64,000 nt of DNA from Rhodococcus sp. 14-2483-1-2 (GTDB taxonomy: Bacteria; Actinomycetota; Actinomycetes; Mycobacteriales; Mycobacteriaceae), in contig NZ_NPFW01000013.1 of assembly GCF_002259405.1 (NCBI RefSeq), forward strand, positions 124,001-188,000. The letters run 5' to 3'. Every line of letters begins with the position of its first letter. The stretch's first letter is position 1. Positions 1 through 7,866 of this stretch are shown one piece after another. The position numbers and the translations under genes were made by a program. The notes below the pieces were generated by a model. The model was not told the DNA's origin, searched no databases, and saw nothing but the letters and a program-made list of their open reading frames with translations.

Positions 1-76
1 TGTCCTGTCGACTCTTCGCGGCCTGTTCGGAGTGCGCGAAGTCGAACTGCCCGCCGCCGGTGTTCTCTGTCGTCAC
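1..76 (-). CDS. N-terminus of an unidentified protein, cut by window edge
   Basis: A GTG codon (complement of 74-76) opens a minus-strand frame that remains open to base 1. The readable N-terminus begins MTTENTGGGQFDF, and third positions are mostly G or C, as in neighbouring genes. It would be divergent from the gene starting at 154. Only about 25 codons are visible, so no family can be named, and the start could lie elsewhere. Confidence 0.45.
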   Translation of the reverse strand, partial: MTTENTGGGQFDFAHSEQAAKSRQD

Positions 77-153
77 GGGCACAACCTTAATGAACTGCGA
101 GAAAAGGCACGTCCGCTTGATCTTCTGGGGGCCTCGTCGCCTACCGTAGGTGC

Positions 154-780
154 GTGATCACTCAAGCATCGGGTGCAGAGCATGTCTCCATCCCCGCGAC
201 CGGCTCCGCAGACGCGAAAACCTGGCCCTCGATCCTCACGTGGCGAGCGCACGACGTTCCCCGTATGGAATCGGTGCGGGTCCAGCTCTCGGGCAACCGC
301 ATCAAGGCTGCCGGACGCATCATCGGTGCCGCGTGCAGCGATCACCCCGCCTTCAGCGCGTCCTACGACTTGGTGACCGACGAATACGGCGTCACCAAGC
401 GACTCTCGGTGCGCACCTCGCTCGCGTCCGGTGACCGGCAGGCGTCCGTCAGCCGCGACGACGAGGGCTACTGGATGGTGGAGAACAGCACCAGCCATCA
501 GCGCTCCACCTACAGTGGCGCACTCGACGTCGACATGGTGCTCAGCCCCTTCTTCAACACTCTGCCGATCCGTCGATTCGGTCTGCACACCCAGGTCCAG
601 GACCTCGAGGTGCCGACGGTCTACGTGAACGTGCTCGACCTCAGCATTCAGGAGGCGACGCTGACGTACAGCAGCGGTTCCGAGGGCATCCACGTCATCT
701 CACCGGTGTCGACCTCGTCCGTCACGGTCGATGCCGACGGCTTCGTTGTCGACTACCCGGGACTGGCCGAGCGGATCTGA
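154..780 (+). CDS. Putative glycolipid-binding domain protein (DUF1089-like)
   Basis: This 208-residue protein has no signal peptide or membrane segment. It resembles the putative glycolipid-binding family (PF06475): a beta-rich fold with conserved stretches such as YDLVTDEYG near residue 70 and a C-terminal YSSGSEG region. The biochemical role of the family is not established. The start is a GTG at 154. The 3' end overlaps the convergent prephenate dehydrogenase gene by 28 nt, so the two stop codons lie inside each other's coding sequence. Family assignment is from recalled sequence character, not a search. Confidence 0.7.
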   Translation: MITQASGAEHVSIPATGSADAKTWPSILTWRAHDVPRMESVRVQLSGNRIKAAGRIIGAACSDHPAFSASYDLVTDEYGVTKRLSVRTSLASGDRQASVSRDDEGYWMVENSTSHQRSTYSGALDVDMVLSPFFNTLPIRRFGLHTQVQDLEVPTVYVNVLDLSIQEATLTYSSGSEGIHVISPVSTSSVTVDADGFVVDYPGLAERI

Positions 781-1706
781 CGCACGACGCCACCGCGTCG
801 ACCCGCGTTCTGTAGGTCTTCCCGCCAGCCCGGTTCGCCCGGGGTGATGTCGGTGATCTCGAAGCGTCGATGCTGCTCGTACTGCAGGCGTGCGCTGTTG
901 CCGGCGTCGACCAGCGTTTTCGTCGAGCCCTCGTCCAGTTCCTCGCGCGCTGCGGTGAGTGCATCCAGCGCCTCGTCGAGCGCGGTGCGCAGAGCGGCCG
1001 CGTTGCCCTCGGTCATCGCGCGGACGAGATTCGGCGACGACGACGCAACCCGCGTCCCGTCGCGAAACGAGCCCGCAGCCAGGCCGAGGGCCAGCGGTCC
1101 GCCTGCCGCCCCGACCATTGCCAGCGCCTCGGCCAGCAGGTGCGGTAGGTGCGAGATTCTGGCGACCGCGCGATCGTGCTCGACGCTCTCGGCCGGTACC
1201 ACCACCGAACCGCAGTCGAGGGCGAGCCGGGCCACCCGCACCCACACGTCGGCGTCGACTCCCGGGTCCGTGGCCACCACCCACACCGCGTCGGTGAAGA
1301 GCGTCGGATCGGTGGCCGACCACCCCGACTGGTTGGTGCCGGCCATCGGATGCCCACCGACGTAGCGCGCCTGAAGTCCGCGAGTGGCCACGGCTGCGGC
1401 GACCTCGGCTTTGACGCTGACGACATCGGTGATCGGAGCAGCGGGCGCGTGCTCGGCGATTGCCGCCAGAACCGAGTCCACGGCAGGCATCGGAACGGCG
1501 ATGACGATCAACGCGTCTTCTGCTGCGGCCCTGCTCAGCGCGGCTTCCAGGTCGGTACCGACGTCGTAACCGTCGGCGACAGCACCGGCGATCGCGTCGG
1601 CCGATCGGTTCCATCCCCACACCGGACGCCCCGCGTCGTGTGCAGCCCGCAGGATCGACCCGCCGATCAGTCCGAGACCCAGAACGCACACCGAGGAAGA
1701 AGTCAC
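753..1706 (-). CDS. tyrA: Prephenate dehydrogenase
   Basis: This 317-residue cytosolic enzyme would convert prephenate and NAD+ to 4-hydroxyphenylpyruvate, CO2 and NADH in tyrosine synthesis. The N-terminus carries the Rossmann dinucleotide motif GLGLIGG (residues about 10-16), and the prephenate-binding segment HPMAGTNQSGW lies near residue 120. The remainder is the all-helical dimerisation domain. There is no C-terminal ACT domain at this length. The start is GTG at 1704-1706. It is divergent from the tadA pair and its 3' end runs 28 nt into the convergent upstream gene. Confidence 0.92.
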   Translation of the reverse strand: MTSSSVCVLGLGLIGGSILRAAHDAGRPVWGWNRSADAIAGAVADGYDVGTDLEAALSRAAAEDALIVIAVPMPAVDSVLAAIAEHAPAAPITDVVSVKAEVAAAVATRGLQARYVGGHPMAGTNQSGWSATDPTLFTDAVWVVATDPGVDADVWVRVARLALDCGSVVVPAESVEHDRAVARISHLPHLLAEALAMVGAAGGPLALGLAAGSFRDGTRVASSSPNLVRAMTEGNAAALRTALDEALDALTAAREELDEGSTKTLVDAGNSARLQYEQHRRFEITDITPGEPGWREDLQNAGRRGGVVRQIRSASPG

Positions 1707-1787
1707 CCGATCAGATTGACACAGGTGGGTGACGTCGACAGGAGGTGGACTTCGAATACCGGCCCCTACCGGACTACCGTTGCGCGC

Positions 1788-2327
1788 ATGGCCGCACAGC
1801 GCGCGAACAACAACCGCGCATCCGCACCGGAGTACGACGACCTCGAGGGATTCGGCGTTGCAGTTGTCCGAGAGGAAGGCAAGTGGACCGTCACGCCGCT
1901 GTCCGACGACGCACTGACCAGTCTGTCGGCGGCAGAGACCGAACTGCGTGAACTTCGCAGCTCGGGAGCTGTGTTCGGACTGCTCGATGTGGACGAGGAA
2001 TTCTTCGTCATCCTGCGTCCCGCACCGAACGGCACCCGACTGCTGCTGTCCGACGCGGTCGCGGCAGTGGACTACGAAATCGCCGCGGACGTTCTCGATG
2101 CGCTGAACATCGAGATCCCCGACGTCGACCCCGATGAACTCGACGACATCGAGCCCTACGAGGAAGGCGACCTCGCCCTGCTGGCGGACCTCGGACTACC
2201 CGAAGCCGTCCTCGGCATCATCGTCGCCCTGACCGACGACTACCCCGACGAACAGCTGCAGTCCATCGCCGAACGCCTGGGCTTCGAGGACGAGTTCGCC
2301 GCAGCGGTGAACAAGCTGCGGCGGTAA
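1788..2327 (+). CDS. tRNA adenosine deaminase-associated protein
   Basis: This 179-residue acidic protein matches the actinobacterial family found beside tadA (TIGR03941 type). It has a beta-rich N-terminal half (FGVAVVREEGKWTV near residue 22) and a strongly acidic helical C-terminal half rich in Asp/Glu (IPDVDPDELDD). The function is unknown; association with tadA is by conserved neighbourhood. The frame is open further upstream, but ATG 1788 fits the family's usual N-terminus (MAAQRAN). Its stop is 3 nt before the tadA ATG, so the two are almost certainly co-transcribed. Confidence 0.85.
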   Translation: MAAQRANNNRASAPEYDDLEGFGVAVVREEGKWTVTPLSDDALTSLSAAETELRELRSSGAVFGLLDVDEEFFVILRPAPNGTRLLLSDAVAAVDYEIAADVLDALNIEIPDVDPDELDDIEPYEEGDLALLADLGLPEAVLGIIVALTDDYPDEQLQSIAERLGFEDEFAAAVNKLRR

Positions 2328-2330
2328 TCG

Positions 2331-2786
2331 ATGCCGGTGTCCGACGCGGACATGATCCGAGCAGCCCTGTCGGCTGCGGCCGAGGCATCGGATGCCGACG
2401 TCCCCGTCGGAGCCGTCGTGTTCGACGCCTCGGGACGCGAGATATCCCGGGCCTGCAATGCGCGGGAGGCGTCGGGCGACCCCACCGGACACGCTGAAGT
2501 GATCGCGTTGCGTCGAGCAGCGGCTGTCCACGGTGACGGCTGGCGACTCGAAGGCTGCACCCTGGCCGTGACGTTGGAACCCTGCACGATGTGCGCTGGC
2601 GCGCTCGTGCTGGCCCGCGTCGGAGCGGTGGTGTTCGGAGCGTGGGAACCCAAGACCGGAGCCGTCGGCTCGCTGTGGGACGTCGTACGAGACCGTCGAC
2701 TCACCCACAGGCCACAGGTTCGCGGTGGTGTGTTGGAAGCCGAGTGCGCCGAAATGCTGACCCGATTCTTCGCTCGTCAGAGATAA
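2331..2786 (+). CDS. tadA: tRNA-specific adenosine(34) deaminase
   Basis: This 151-residue zinc deaminase converts A34 to inosine in the anticodon of tRNA-Arg(ACG), allowing C-ending arginine codons to be read. The signature is complete: HAE near residue 54 (zinc His and catalytic Glu) and PCTMCAGA near residue 84 (two zinc cysteines). Length is typical for bacterial TadA. It starts 3 nt after the stop of its associated protein, consistent with an operon. Confidence 0.95.
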   Translation: MPVSDADMIRAALSAAAEASDADVPVGAVVFDASGREISRACNAREASGDPTGHAEVIALRRAAAVHGDGWRLEGCTLAVTLEPCTMCAGALVLARVGAVVFGAWEPKTGAVGSLWDVVRDRRLTHRPQVRGGVLEAECAEMLTRFFARQR

Positions 2787-2879
2787 CGATCTCGTCACAT
2801 GGTGGCCTGGATGTTCGATTTTGTGGAGGGTGGAGGGCAGAGCGCAACGCTGCGCTCCGAACTTGCGAAGGAGACACTT

Positions 2880-3077
2880 ATGGGACTCGGCGACAAGATC
2901 TCGAACAAGACCGAAGACCTCGGCGGCAAGGCGAAAGAAGCCGCAGGTTCGGCGACCGGAGACAGGGACCTCGAAGCAGAGGGCAAGGGCGACCAGACCT
3001 CGGCCGCGTTCAAGGACGGTGCCGAGAAGGTCAAGGACGCAGCCTCGAACATCAAGGACAAGCTCACCGGCAACTAG
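2880..3077 (+). CDS. CsbD family stress protein
   Basis: This 65-residue, highly charged, helix-forming protein is of the CsbD family (MGLGDKISNKTEDLGGKAKE, then repeating A/G/K/D segments). The family is linked to general stress response in other bacteria; molecular function is unknown. The frame is open upstream to 2799, but ATG 2880 follows a good ribosome binding site (AAGGAG near 2867) and matches the family N-terminus, so the shorter form is chosen. It has its own upstream gap after tadA and may be separately expressed. Confidence 0.88.
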   Translation: MGLGDKISNKTEDLGGKAKEAAGSATGDRDLEAEGKGDQTSAAFKDGAEKVKDAASNIKDKLTGN

Positions 3078-3135
3078 ATTCGACGGCTGAGCAGGCGATT
3101 TAGCCTCAGGCCGTCATTCCGGTACAGTCTTCTGC

Positions 3136-3226
3136 GGTGGCGTGTCCGAGCGGCCTAAGGAGCACGCCTCGAAAGCGTGTGACGGGTAATCCCCGTCCGA
3201 GGGTTCAAATCCCTCCGCCACCGCCA
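3136..3226 (+). tRNA. serU: tRNA-Ser (anticodon CGA)
   Basis: The acceptor stem GGTGGCG (3136-3142) pairs with CGCCACC (3216-3222), followed by discriminator G and an encoded CCA (3224-3226). The anticodon stem CACGC/GCGTG encloses loop CTCGAAA with anticodon CGA at 3170-3172. A long variable arm (GACGGGTAATCCCCGTC) and a T-loop containing GGTTCAAATCC complete a class II tRNA of 91 nt, reading UCG serine codons. Confidence 0.95.
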
Positions 3227-3229
3227 AGA

Positions 3230-3265
3230 ACTCCCCACCCGATCCGTCGGGTGGGGAGTTTTTTT
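3230..3265 (+). terminator. Rho-independent terminator after tRNA-Ser
   Basis: A perfect 13-bp stem, ACTCCCCACCCGA (3230-3242) with TCGGGTGGGGAGT (3247-3259), has a four-base loop TCCG and runs into a T tract (3259-3265). It begins 4 nt after the tRNA CCA end, so it should terminate the tRNA-Ser transcript. Confidence 0.93.
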
Positions 3266-3309
3266 GTGTGCGCGGTCTGGGGTGGGGCCGGCGGGGTTGG
3301 GTGCCGCCG

Positions 3310-3402
3310 CAAACGCGCGCGCATTCGTTAGACGCGTTCGGATTTGCTACCGGTTCGGGGTCTATTTCGCGCGCACCTGGCAAATGCGCGCGCGTTTGCG
3401 GG
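3310..3402. repeat. 93-bp palindromic repeat, copy 1
   Basis: The unit begins CAAACGCGCGCGCATT and ends AATGCGCGCGCGTTTG plus a few bases; these ends are reverse complements. The interior is a partial palindrome around a GGATTTGCTACCGGTTCGGG core. A second copy with few differences lies exactly 171 bp downstream (3481-3573). No convincing gene overlaps it, although several GC-rich frames are open. It could be a REP/MITE-like element or a structured RNA. Confidence 0.85.
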
Positions 3403-3480
3403 ATCACCGGGCGCACTCAGGAGTTCACGGGTGCTGGTTCGCGGGTGCTGGGGTTCGGTCCTCTGCGGCTGAGTCTGTCG

Positions 3481-3573
3481 CAAATGCGCGCGCATTCGTC
3501 AGACGCGCGCGGATTTGCTACCGGTTCGGGGTCTATTTTGCGCGCACCTGGCAAATGCGCGCGCGTTTGCGGG
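3481..3573. repeat. 93-bp palindromic repeat, copy 2
   Basis: This is the direct repeat of 3310-3402. It carries the same terminal inverted repeats (here CAAATGCGCGCGCATT at the left and AATGCGCGCGCGTTTG at the right) and the same core. Differences from copy 1 are scattered, and some improve the fold (GACGCGCGCGG facing CGCGCACC). The 78-bp spacer between copies is not repeated. Confidence 0.85.
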
Positions 3574-3636
3574 GAGTGAGCCGGGGGCGGGGTGCGGGGA
3601 TGGTGGCAGGGCGAGACCACGCAGCGACTCAGCCCC

Positions 3637-4104
3637 TCAGCACTGTCCCGCACCCGCGGCGTCGAGTCCCCGCAGAATTTCGTTCTGATCGCTGGGTGGG
3701 ACGTCGTTCCAGCTGGGTGCGGTGGTCATTTCGTTGCGCAGACCTTCGACCGACGTGGCGCGATCGGAGATCCCGGTCTGCTCCAGTGCATCGATCGACG
3801 TCATGAACTGCGTGCAGGTCTGCTGGTAGAGCGCTTCACCGGTGACGCCGGAGGTCGCGTCGCTCGGGGCCGCGGGCTCGGCGGCGGGCGGTGCCTCCGG
3901 TGCTTCGGCAGCAGGAGCAGGGGCAGGAGCCGGAGCGGGCGCATCGACCGTGGTGCTGGCGGGCACTGTCGTGGACGTTGCAGACGTCGTCGTGGCTGCG
4001 GCGGAAGTGGTCGACGCTTCCTCGCTCGACGGGTCGCTGCTACATCCGGCAATCGAGACGGCCACGATCAGCCCGAGCAATCCGGTCGCGATTTTTCCGT
4101 TCAT
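3637..4104 (-). CDS. Secreted lipoprotein with Ser/Thr/Ala/Pro linker
   Basis: This 155-residue protein begins MNGKIATGLLGLIVAVSIAGC, a signal peptide ending in a lipobox (SIAGC), so it should be lipid-anchored to the membrane. A disordered linker follows, rich in Thr/Ser/Ala, then Ala/Pro repeats (APAPAPAPAAEAPEAPP). The C-terminal 65 residues look folded and contain two cysteines (QQTCTQF and the C-terminal GAGQC) that could form a disulfide. The frame extends upstream to 4134, but ATG 4104 gives the normal signal-peptide N-terminus. Function unknown. Confidence 0.8.
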   Translation of the reverse strand: MNGKIATGLLGLIVAVSIAGCSSDPSSEEASTTSAAATTTSATSTTVPASTTVDAPAPAPAPAPAAEAPEAPPAAEPAAPSDATSGVTGEALYQQTCTQFMTSIDALEQTGISDRATSVEGLRNEMTTAPSWNDVPPSDQNEILRGLDAAGAGQC

Positions 4105-4139
4105 CGCCACTGTGTACCACCCCGGCGAAACCACCGACG

Positions 4140-5054
4140 TCAGAGCAGTGTCTGCGCACGTCCGGTGATGGTGCTCAGAGCCGTCGACCAGGCGCGGTTC
4201 TTCGGGTCGAGGAACGCGCCGTGTCCGGCTCCGGGCAGTACGACGAGCTCGGTGTCGGTGCTGCCTGCCTTGGTCGCGGCATCGACGTAGACGCGGCTCT
4301 GGTTCACCGAGACGGTTTGGTCGGCATCACCGTGCAGCGCGGTCAGTGGGACGTCGAGCGGGAGATATTCGATGGGGGAGGCGATCTTGTAGCGTCCGGG
4401 CACTTCGTTGGGCATGCCGCCGAGGAAGGCAGGCACGAACTTGTCGCCGCCGATGTCGGCCGCTCGTTTCATGTCGAAGACGCCGGCCATGATGGTGGCG
4501 CTGCGGGGCTTGATCTTCGGTTCCGCTCCGGGCGCATCGACCGGCATCAGGTGTCGAGCGGCAACCCATGCGGCCAGCTGTCCACCGGCGGAATGTCCGG
4601 CGACGTGGACGCGATCGAGGTCGAGTCGCCCGTCCGCCGCACCCTGCACGACGGTTGCCAGTGCCTCGGTGGCGTCGTCGACGTCGGAGAGGGTGTTGGC
4701 CCAATTGTTCGGGCCGCGCCGATATTCGACGTTCCAGACGGCGATGCCTTGATCTGCGATGGCCTTCGACATCTGTTGGAAGTACGACAGGTCGAGGTCT
4801 TCCTGCCACCCGCCGCCGTGAATCATCACCACCACCGGGAGCGAACTGGCGGTGTTCTCGGGTAGGTACAGATCGCCGATGTTGTCCGAGTCGTATCCGT
4901 ACTTCAGTCTGATGGGATCCCCGGCTGGGGCCGATACCGGTTGCAGCGCAGCCGAATACGTCTCGGCGGTACTCGGTGAGGAGTCGGTGTCGGCGGAGCT
5001 GCAGCCGACCAGCGCCACAGCGAGCAGGCCGGAGAGGAAATGACGACGATTCAC
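4140..5054 (-). CDS. Exported alpha/beta hydrolase, Tat lipoprotein
   Basis: This 304-residue esterase/lipase-like protein has an oxyanion motif HGGGW near residue 99, nucleophile elbow GHSAGG near 180, Asp in LTALHGDADQTV and His in GAGHGAF, a complete catalytic set for the BD-FAE/carboxylesterase group. The N-terminus, VNRRHFLSGLLAVALVGC, combines a twin-arginine pattern (RRHFL) with a lipobox (LVGC), suggesting folded export and lipidation. The GTG start (5052-5054) overlaps the upstream gene's TGA as GTGA, so translation is probably coupled. A longer open frame upstream is a shadow of the neighbouring gene. Confidence 0.85.
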   Translation of the reverse strand: MNRRHFLSGLLAVALVGCSSADTDSSPSTAETYSAALQPVSAPAGDPIRLKYGYDSDNIGDLYLPENTASSLPVVVMIHGGGWQEDLDLSYFQQMSKAIADQGIAVWNVEYRRGPNNWANTLSDVDDATEALATVVQGAADGRLDLDRVHVAGHSAGGQLAAWVAARHLMPVDAPGAEPKIKPRSATIMAGVFDMKRAADIGGDKFVPAFLGGMPNEVPGRYKIASPIEYLPLDVPLTALHGDADQTVSVNQSRVYVDAATKAGSTDTELVVLPGAGHGAFLDPKNRAWSTALSTITGRAQTLL

Positions 5055-6070
5055 GCGCGCTGCGCCGTCCACTCGAGCAGTTCGGCGAGCGGCCAGGTGT
5101 TGATCACACGCTCGGCGGGCACGCCCCGCGCTTCGGCGCGGATGCAGCCGTAGCCCTGCCAGTCGAGCTGCCCGGGTGCATGCGCGTCGGTGTCGATGGA
5201 GAACAGGCAGTCGCGTTCGAGGGCGATGTCGATCAGTCGCTCGGGGGGATCCTGGCGCTCGGGCCTGGCGTTGATCTCCACTGCTGTGCCGAACTGGCGG
5301 CAACCCTCGAACACCACGGGAGCGTCGAACGTCGATTCGGGCCGGGTGCCGCGGCCGCCTTCGACGAGCCGTCCGGTGCAGTGACCGAGAACGTCGACGT
5401 GCGGGTTGGCGATGGCGGTGACCATGCGCTTGGTCATGGTCTTGGAGTCGGCTCGCAGATTGGAGTGCACGCTCGCCACCACCACGTCCAGCTCGGCGAG
5501 CAGACCTTCGTCCTGGTCGAGTGATCCGTCGTCGAGAATGTCGACTTCGATTCCGGTGAGGATGCGGAACGGTGCGAGCCGCTCGTTGAGCTCGGCGATG
5601 ACGTCGAGCTGTGCTCGCAGGCGCTCGGCAGTGAGGCCGTTGGCGACCTTGAGGCGAGGGGAATGATCGGTGAGAGCGCAGTATTCGTGGCCGAGCCGCG
5701 CGGCGGTGCGCATCATCTCCTCTATGGGGCTGCCGCCGTCGGACCAGTTGGAATGGGTGTGCAGATCGCCCTTCAGTGCGCCGCGAAGTTCGTTGTCGCC
5801 GATGGGTTCTGCCGCGTCACGTTGCTCGCGGAGATAGTCCGGGACGTCCTGGGTCAGAGCCTGGCGAATGATCAGCGAGGTCTTGGCCCCGATGCCGGCC
5901 AGCGAGGACCAGCTGTCTGCCTTCTCGTGCTCGGATCGTTGTGCGGGTGTGAGGGATTCGACGACATCGGCGGCCCGGCGGTAGGCCTTGACTCGATGGG
6001 TGTCCGAGCGTGAGCGTTCGAGCCAATACTCGATCTCTCGAAGTGCGTCCACCGGATCCATGGGTTCCAT
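5051..6070 (-). CDS. PHP-domain phosphoesterase, PolX C-terminal-like
   Basis: This 339-residue protein has an N-terminal helix-hairpin-helix region (SSLAGIGAKTSLII, about residues 55-68) followed by a PHP domain. Metal-binding motifs are visible: GDLHTHSNWSDG near 102, TDHSP near 134, GIEVDIL near 168, VVASVHS near 190 and DTDAHAPGQL near 296. The layout matches bacterial PolX-family proteins without the polymerase domain, predicted metal-dependent phosphoesterases or nucleases. The open frame reaches 6091; ATG 6070 (MEPMDPV) is chosen and 6061 is also possible. It is the first gene of a two-gene operon with the hydrolase. Confidence 0.85.
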   Translation of the reverse strand: MEPMDPVDALREIEYWLERSRSDTHRVKAYRRAADVVESLTPAQRSEHEKADSWSSLAGIGAKTSLIIRQALTQDVPDYLREQRDAAEPIGDNELRGALKGDLHTHSNWSDGGSPIEEMMRTAARLGHEYCALTDHSPRLKVANGLTAERLRAQLDVIAELNERLAPFRILTGIEVDILDDGSLDQDEGLLAELDVVVASVHSNLRADSKTMTKRMVTAIANPHVDVLGHCTGRLVEGGRGTRPESTFDAPVVFEGCRQFGTAVEINARPERQDPPERLIDIALERDCLFSIDTDAHAPGQLDWQGYGCIRAEARGVPAERVINTWPLAELLEWTAQRA

Positions 6071-6181
6071 TGTGCCTGGCGATACCGACACGTGTTCACG
6101 GGATAAACGGACAAAACTCTCAGGGAGTTACCAGGTCGCTCACTACCCATAGGCTTGAAGCTGCAACTATCATCGGCAGTC

Positions 6182-6871
6182 ATGACCAAGAAATGGTGGA
6201 TCGTAGGAGTAGTTGTCGTCGTCGTGGCGGCGCTCGGGCTGTACTTCGGCCCCAAGATCTATGCATCGCTGCAAGGAGACGACGCACCGGCAGCATCGGT
6301 GTCCACCTCGGGCGCGCAGGCCGCCAGTACCGAGAGCATCGACGGGCGGTGGATCGTCACCGCAGGTGACGCTGCCAACGCGACCGCTGCGGGCTACACC
6401 GTCGACGAGGTGCTCAACGGATCCGATGTCACGGTCGTCGGTTCGACGACCGAGGTCGCGGGCAACGTCGTCATCGCCGACGACACCCTCACCGAGGGCC
6501 AGGTGGTCGTCATGACCAACTCGATCAGCACCGACAGTGATCGTCGTGACAGCCAGTTCCGCGGCAACATCTTCGACACCGCCACGTACCCGACGGCGAC
6601 GTTCAACATCGACTCGCCGATCGACCTGTCCTCGCTGCCCAAGGACGGCACCACCGAAATCGTCACCGCCGAGGGCACATTGACGCTCAAGGATCAGACG
6701 CGTCCGGTCTCGGTGCAGATGGAGGTGCTGCAGTCCGGTGACACGCTCATCGCGTCGGGCGCAATTCCGACCACGTGGGCCGATTACGGAATCGAACCGC
6801 CGTCGCTCGGCTTCGTCACCGTCGAGGGCTCGGGAACCGTCGACTTCCTGATCAATCTGAGTCAGCAGTAG
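6182..6871 (+). CDS. YceI-like domain protein, membrane-anchored
   Basis: This 229-residue protein has one N-terminal transmembrane segment (MTKKWWIVGVVVVVVAALG) and an extracytoplasmic YceI-type lipocalin domain. Typical YceI features are present: GRWIVTAGD near residue 55, DSQFRGNIFDTATYPTATF near 125 and GTLTLKDQTRPVSV near 168. The family binds polyprenoid or lipid ligands in known members; the ligand here is not predictable. ATG 6182 is preferred over the upstream alternative because it gives a clean anchor. Its 3' end overlaps the convergent sterol-desaturase-like gene by 20 nt. Confidence 0.85.
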   Translation: MTKKWWIVGVVVVVVAALGLYFGPKIYASLQGDDAPAASVSTSGAQAASTESIDGRWIVTAGDAANATAAGYTVDEVLNGSDVTVVGSTTEVAGNVVIADDTLTEGQVVVMTNSISTDSDRRDSQFRGNIFDTATYPTATFNIDSPIDLSSLPKDGTTEIVTAEGTLTLKDQTRPVSVQMEVLQSGDTLIASGAIPTTWADYGIEPPSLGFVTVEGSGTVDFLINLSQQ

Positions 6872-7757
6872 CGCGTTCTCTCGCGGCTCCGGGTGTCCAT
6901 CCCGGCGGTCCGACGAGATACCCGATGCGTTCCTTCCATGACCGCGATGCCGCAACATCCCGCGCGATGTTGCGGTATTCGTGTGTCTGGAGGGTCCAGA
7001 TGTTGAAGGTGTCGACGGGCTTGGTGAGGCCGTAGTTCGGCCGCTCGACCTCCTCGGCGTAGGTGCCGAACAAGCGGTCCCAGATGATGAGGATGCCGCC
7101 GTAGTTCTTGTCGAGATACTGCGGATCGCGACCGTGATGGACGCGATGATGCGAGGGCGTGTTGAAGACGAACTCGAACGGACGCGGCAGCCGATCGATG
7201 CGCTCGGTGTGCACCCAGAATTGGTAGACGAGGTTGATCGAGAAGCCGACGAACACCATCCACGGCGGCATGCCCAGCAGGGGAAGCGGTAGCCACATGA
7301 TGACCTCGCCGCTGTTGTTCCACTTCTGTCGTAGCGCCGCCGCGAAGTTGAAGTACTCGCTCGAATGATGGGCCTGATGCGTCGCCCAGATCAGTCGGGT
7401 TCGATGCGCGATGCGGTGATAGCCGTAGAACAGCAGGTCGACGCCCAGGATCAGGATCACCCACGTGTACCAGGCGTCGGCCGGGAGATGCCACGGCGCG
7501 ACGTAGACATAGATGGCTGTGTAGCCGACGAGGGCCAGCGCCTTCCACGCCGTGGTGGTCGCGATGGACACCAGGCCCATGCTCAGGCTGGAGCGCGCAT
7601 CTCTGGCGGAGTAACTACCGCGTTCACCGTCTTCGAGCTTCGCGGCCGCAATCCACTCGATTGCCAGCAGCAGTGCGAACGCGGGGATGGCCAACGCCAC
7701 GGGATCGCGCAGCGGTTCGGGTAGAGCGTTCCACGCCGAACCGATCCAGTCGCTCAT
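6852..7757 (-). CDS. Sterol desaturase / fatty acid hydroxylase family membrane protein
   Basis: This 301-residue integral membrane di-iron oxygenase-like protein has the family histidine clusters HRIAHRTRLIWATHQAHHSS (about residues 130-150) and NTPSHHRVHHGRD (about 212-224), with several hydrophobic segments before and between them. The substrate is unknown; relatives hydroxylate or desaturate lipids or sterols. ATG 7757 follows GGGAGG at a good distance and the protein starts MSDWIGSAW; the upstream extension of the frame is not supported. It is divergent from the SOUL gene. Confidence 0.88.
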   Translation of the reverse strand: MSDWIGSAWNALPEPLRDPVALAIPAFALLLAIEWIAAAKLEDGERGSYSARDARSSLSMGLVSIATTTAWKALALVGYTAIYVYVAPWHLPADAWYTWVILILGVDLLFYGYHRIAHRTRLIWATHQAHHSSEYFNFAAALRQKWNNSGEVIMWLPLPLLGMPPWMVFVGFSINLVYQFWVHTERIDRLPRPFEFVFNTPSHHRVHHGRDPQYLDKNYGGILIIWDRLFGTYAEEVERPNYGLTKPVDTFNIWTLQTHEYRNIARDVAASRSWKERIGYLVGPPGWTPGAARERATADSD

Positions 7758-7866
7758 CGAACCTCCCGCGTGACAGTGAGAGGCCAAGTGTAACGCTGCC
7801 TGGCCGACTTTCCTACGGCTCGTACCGTGGAGGACGCACCTATCGACCAAGTGATCGGAGTCGGAC

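Noticed and set aside
3136..3226. tRNA-Ser as an attachment site for an integrated element
   Set aside because: No integrase or repeated tRNA 3' end is found nearby, and the terminator follows directly.
3264..3806. Open frames across the 93-bp repeats
   Set aside because: The frames exist because the CGCG-rich repeats lack stops; both strands are open and no family pattern or start site is visible.
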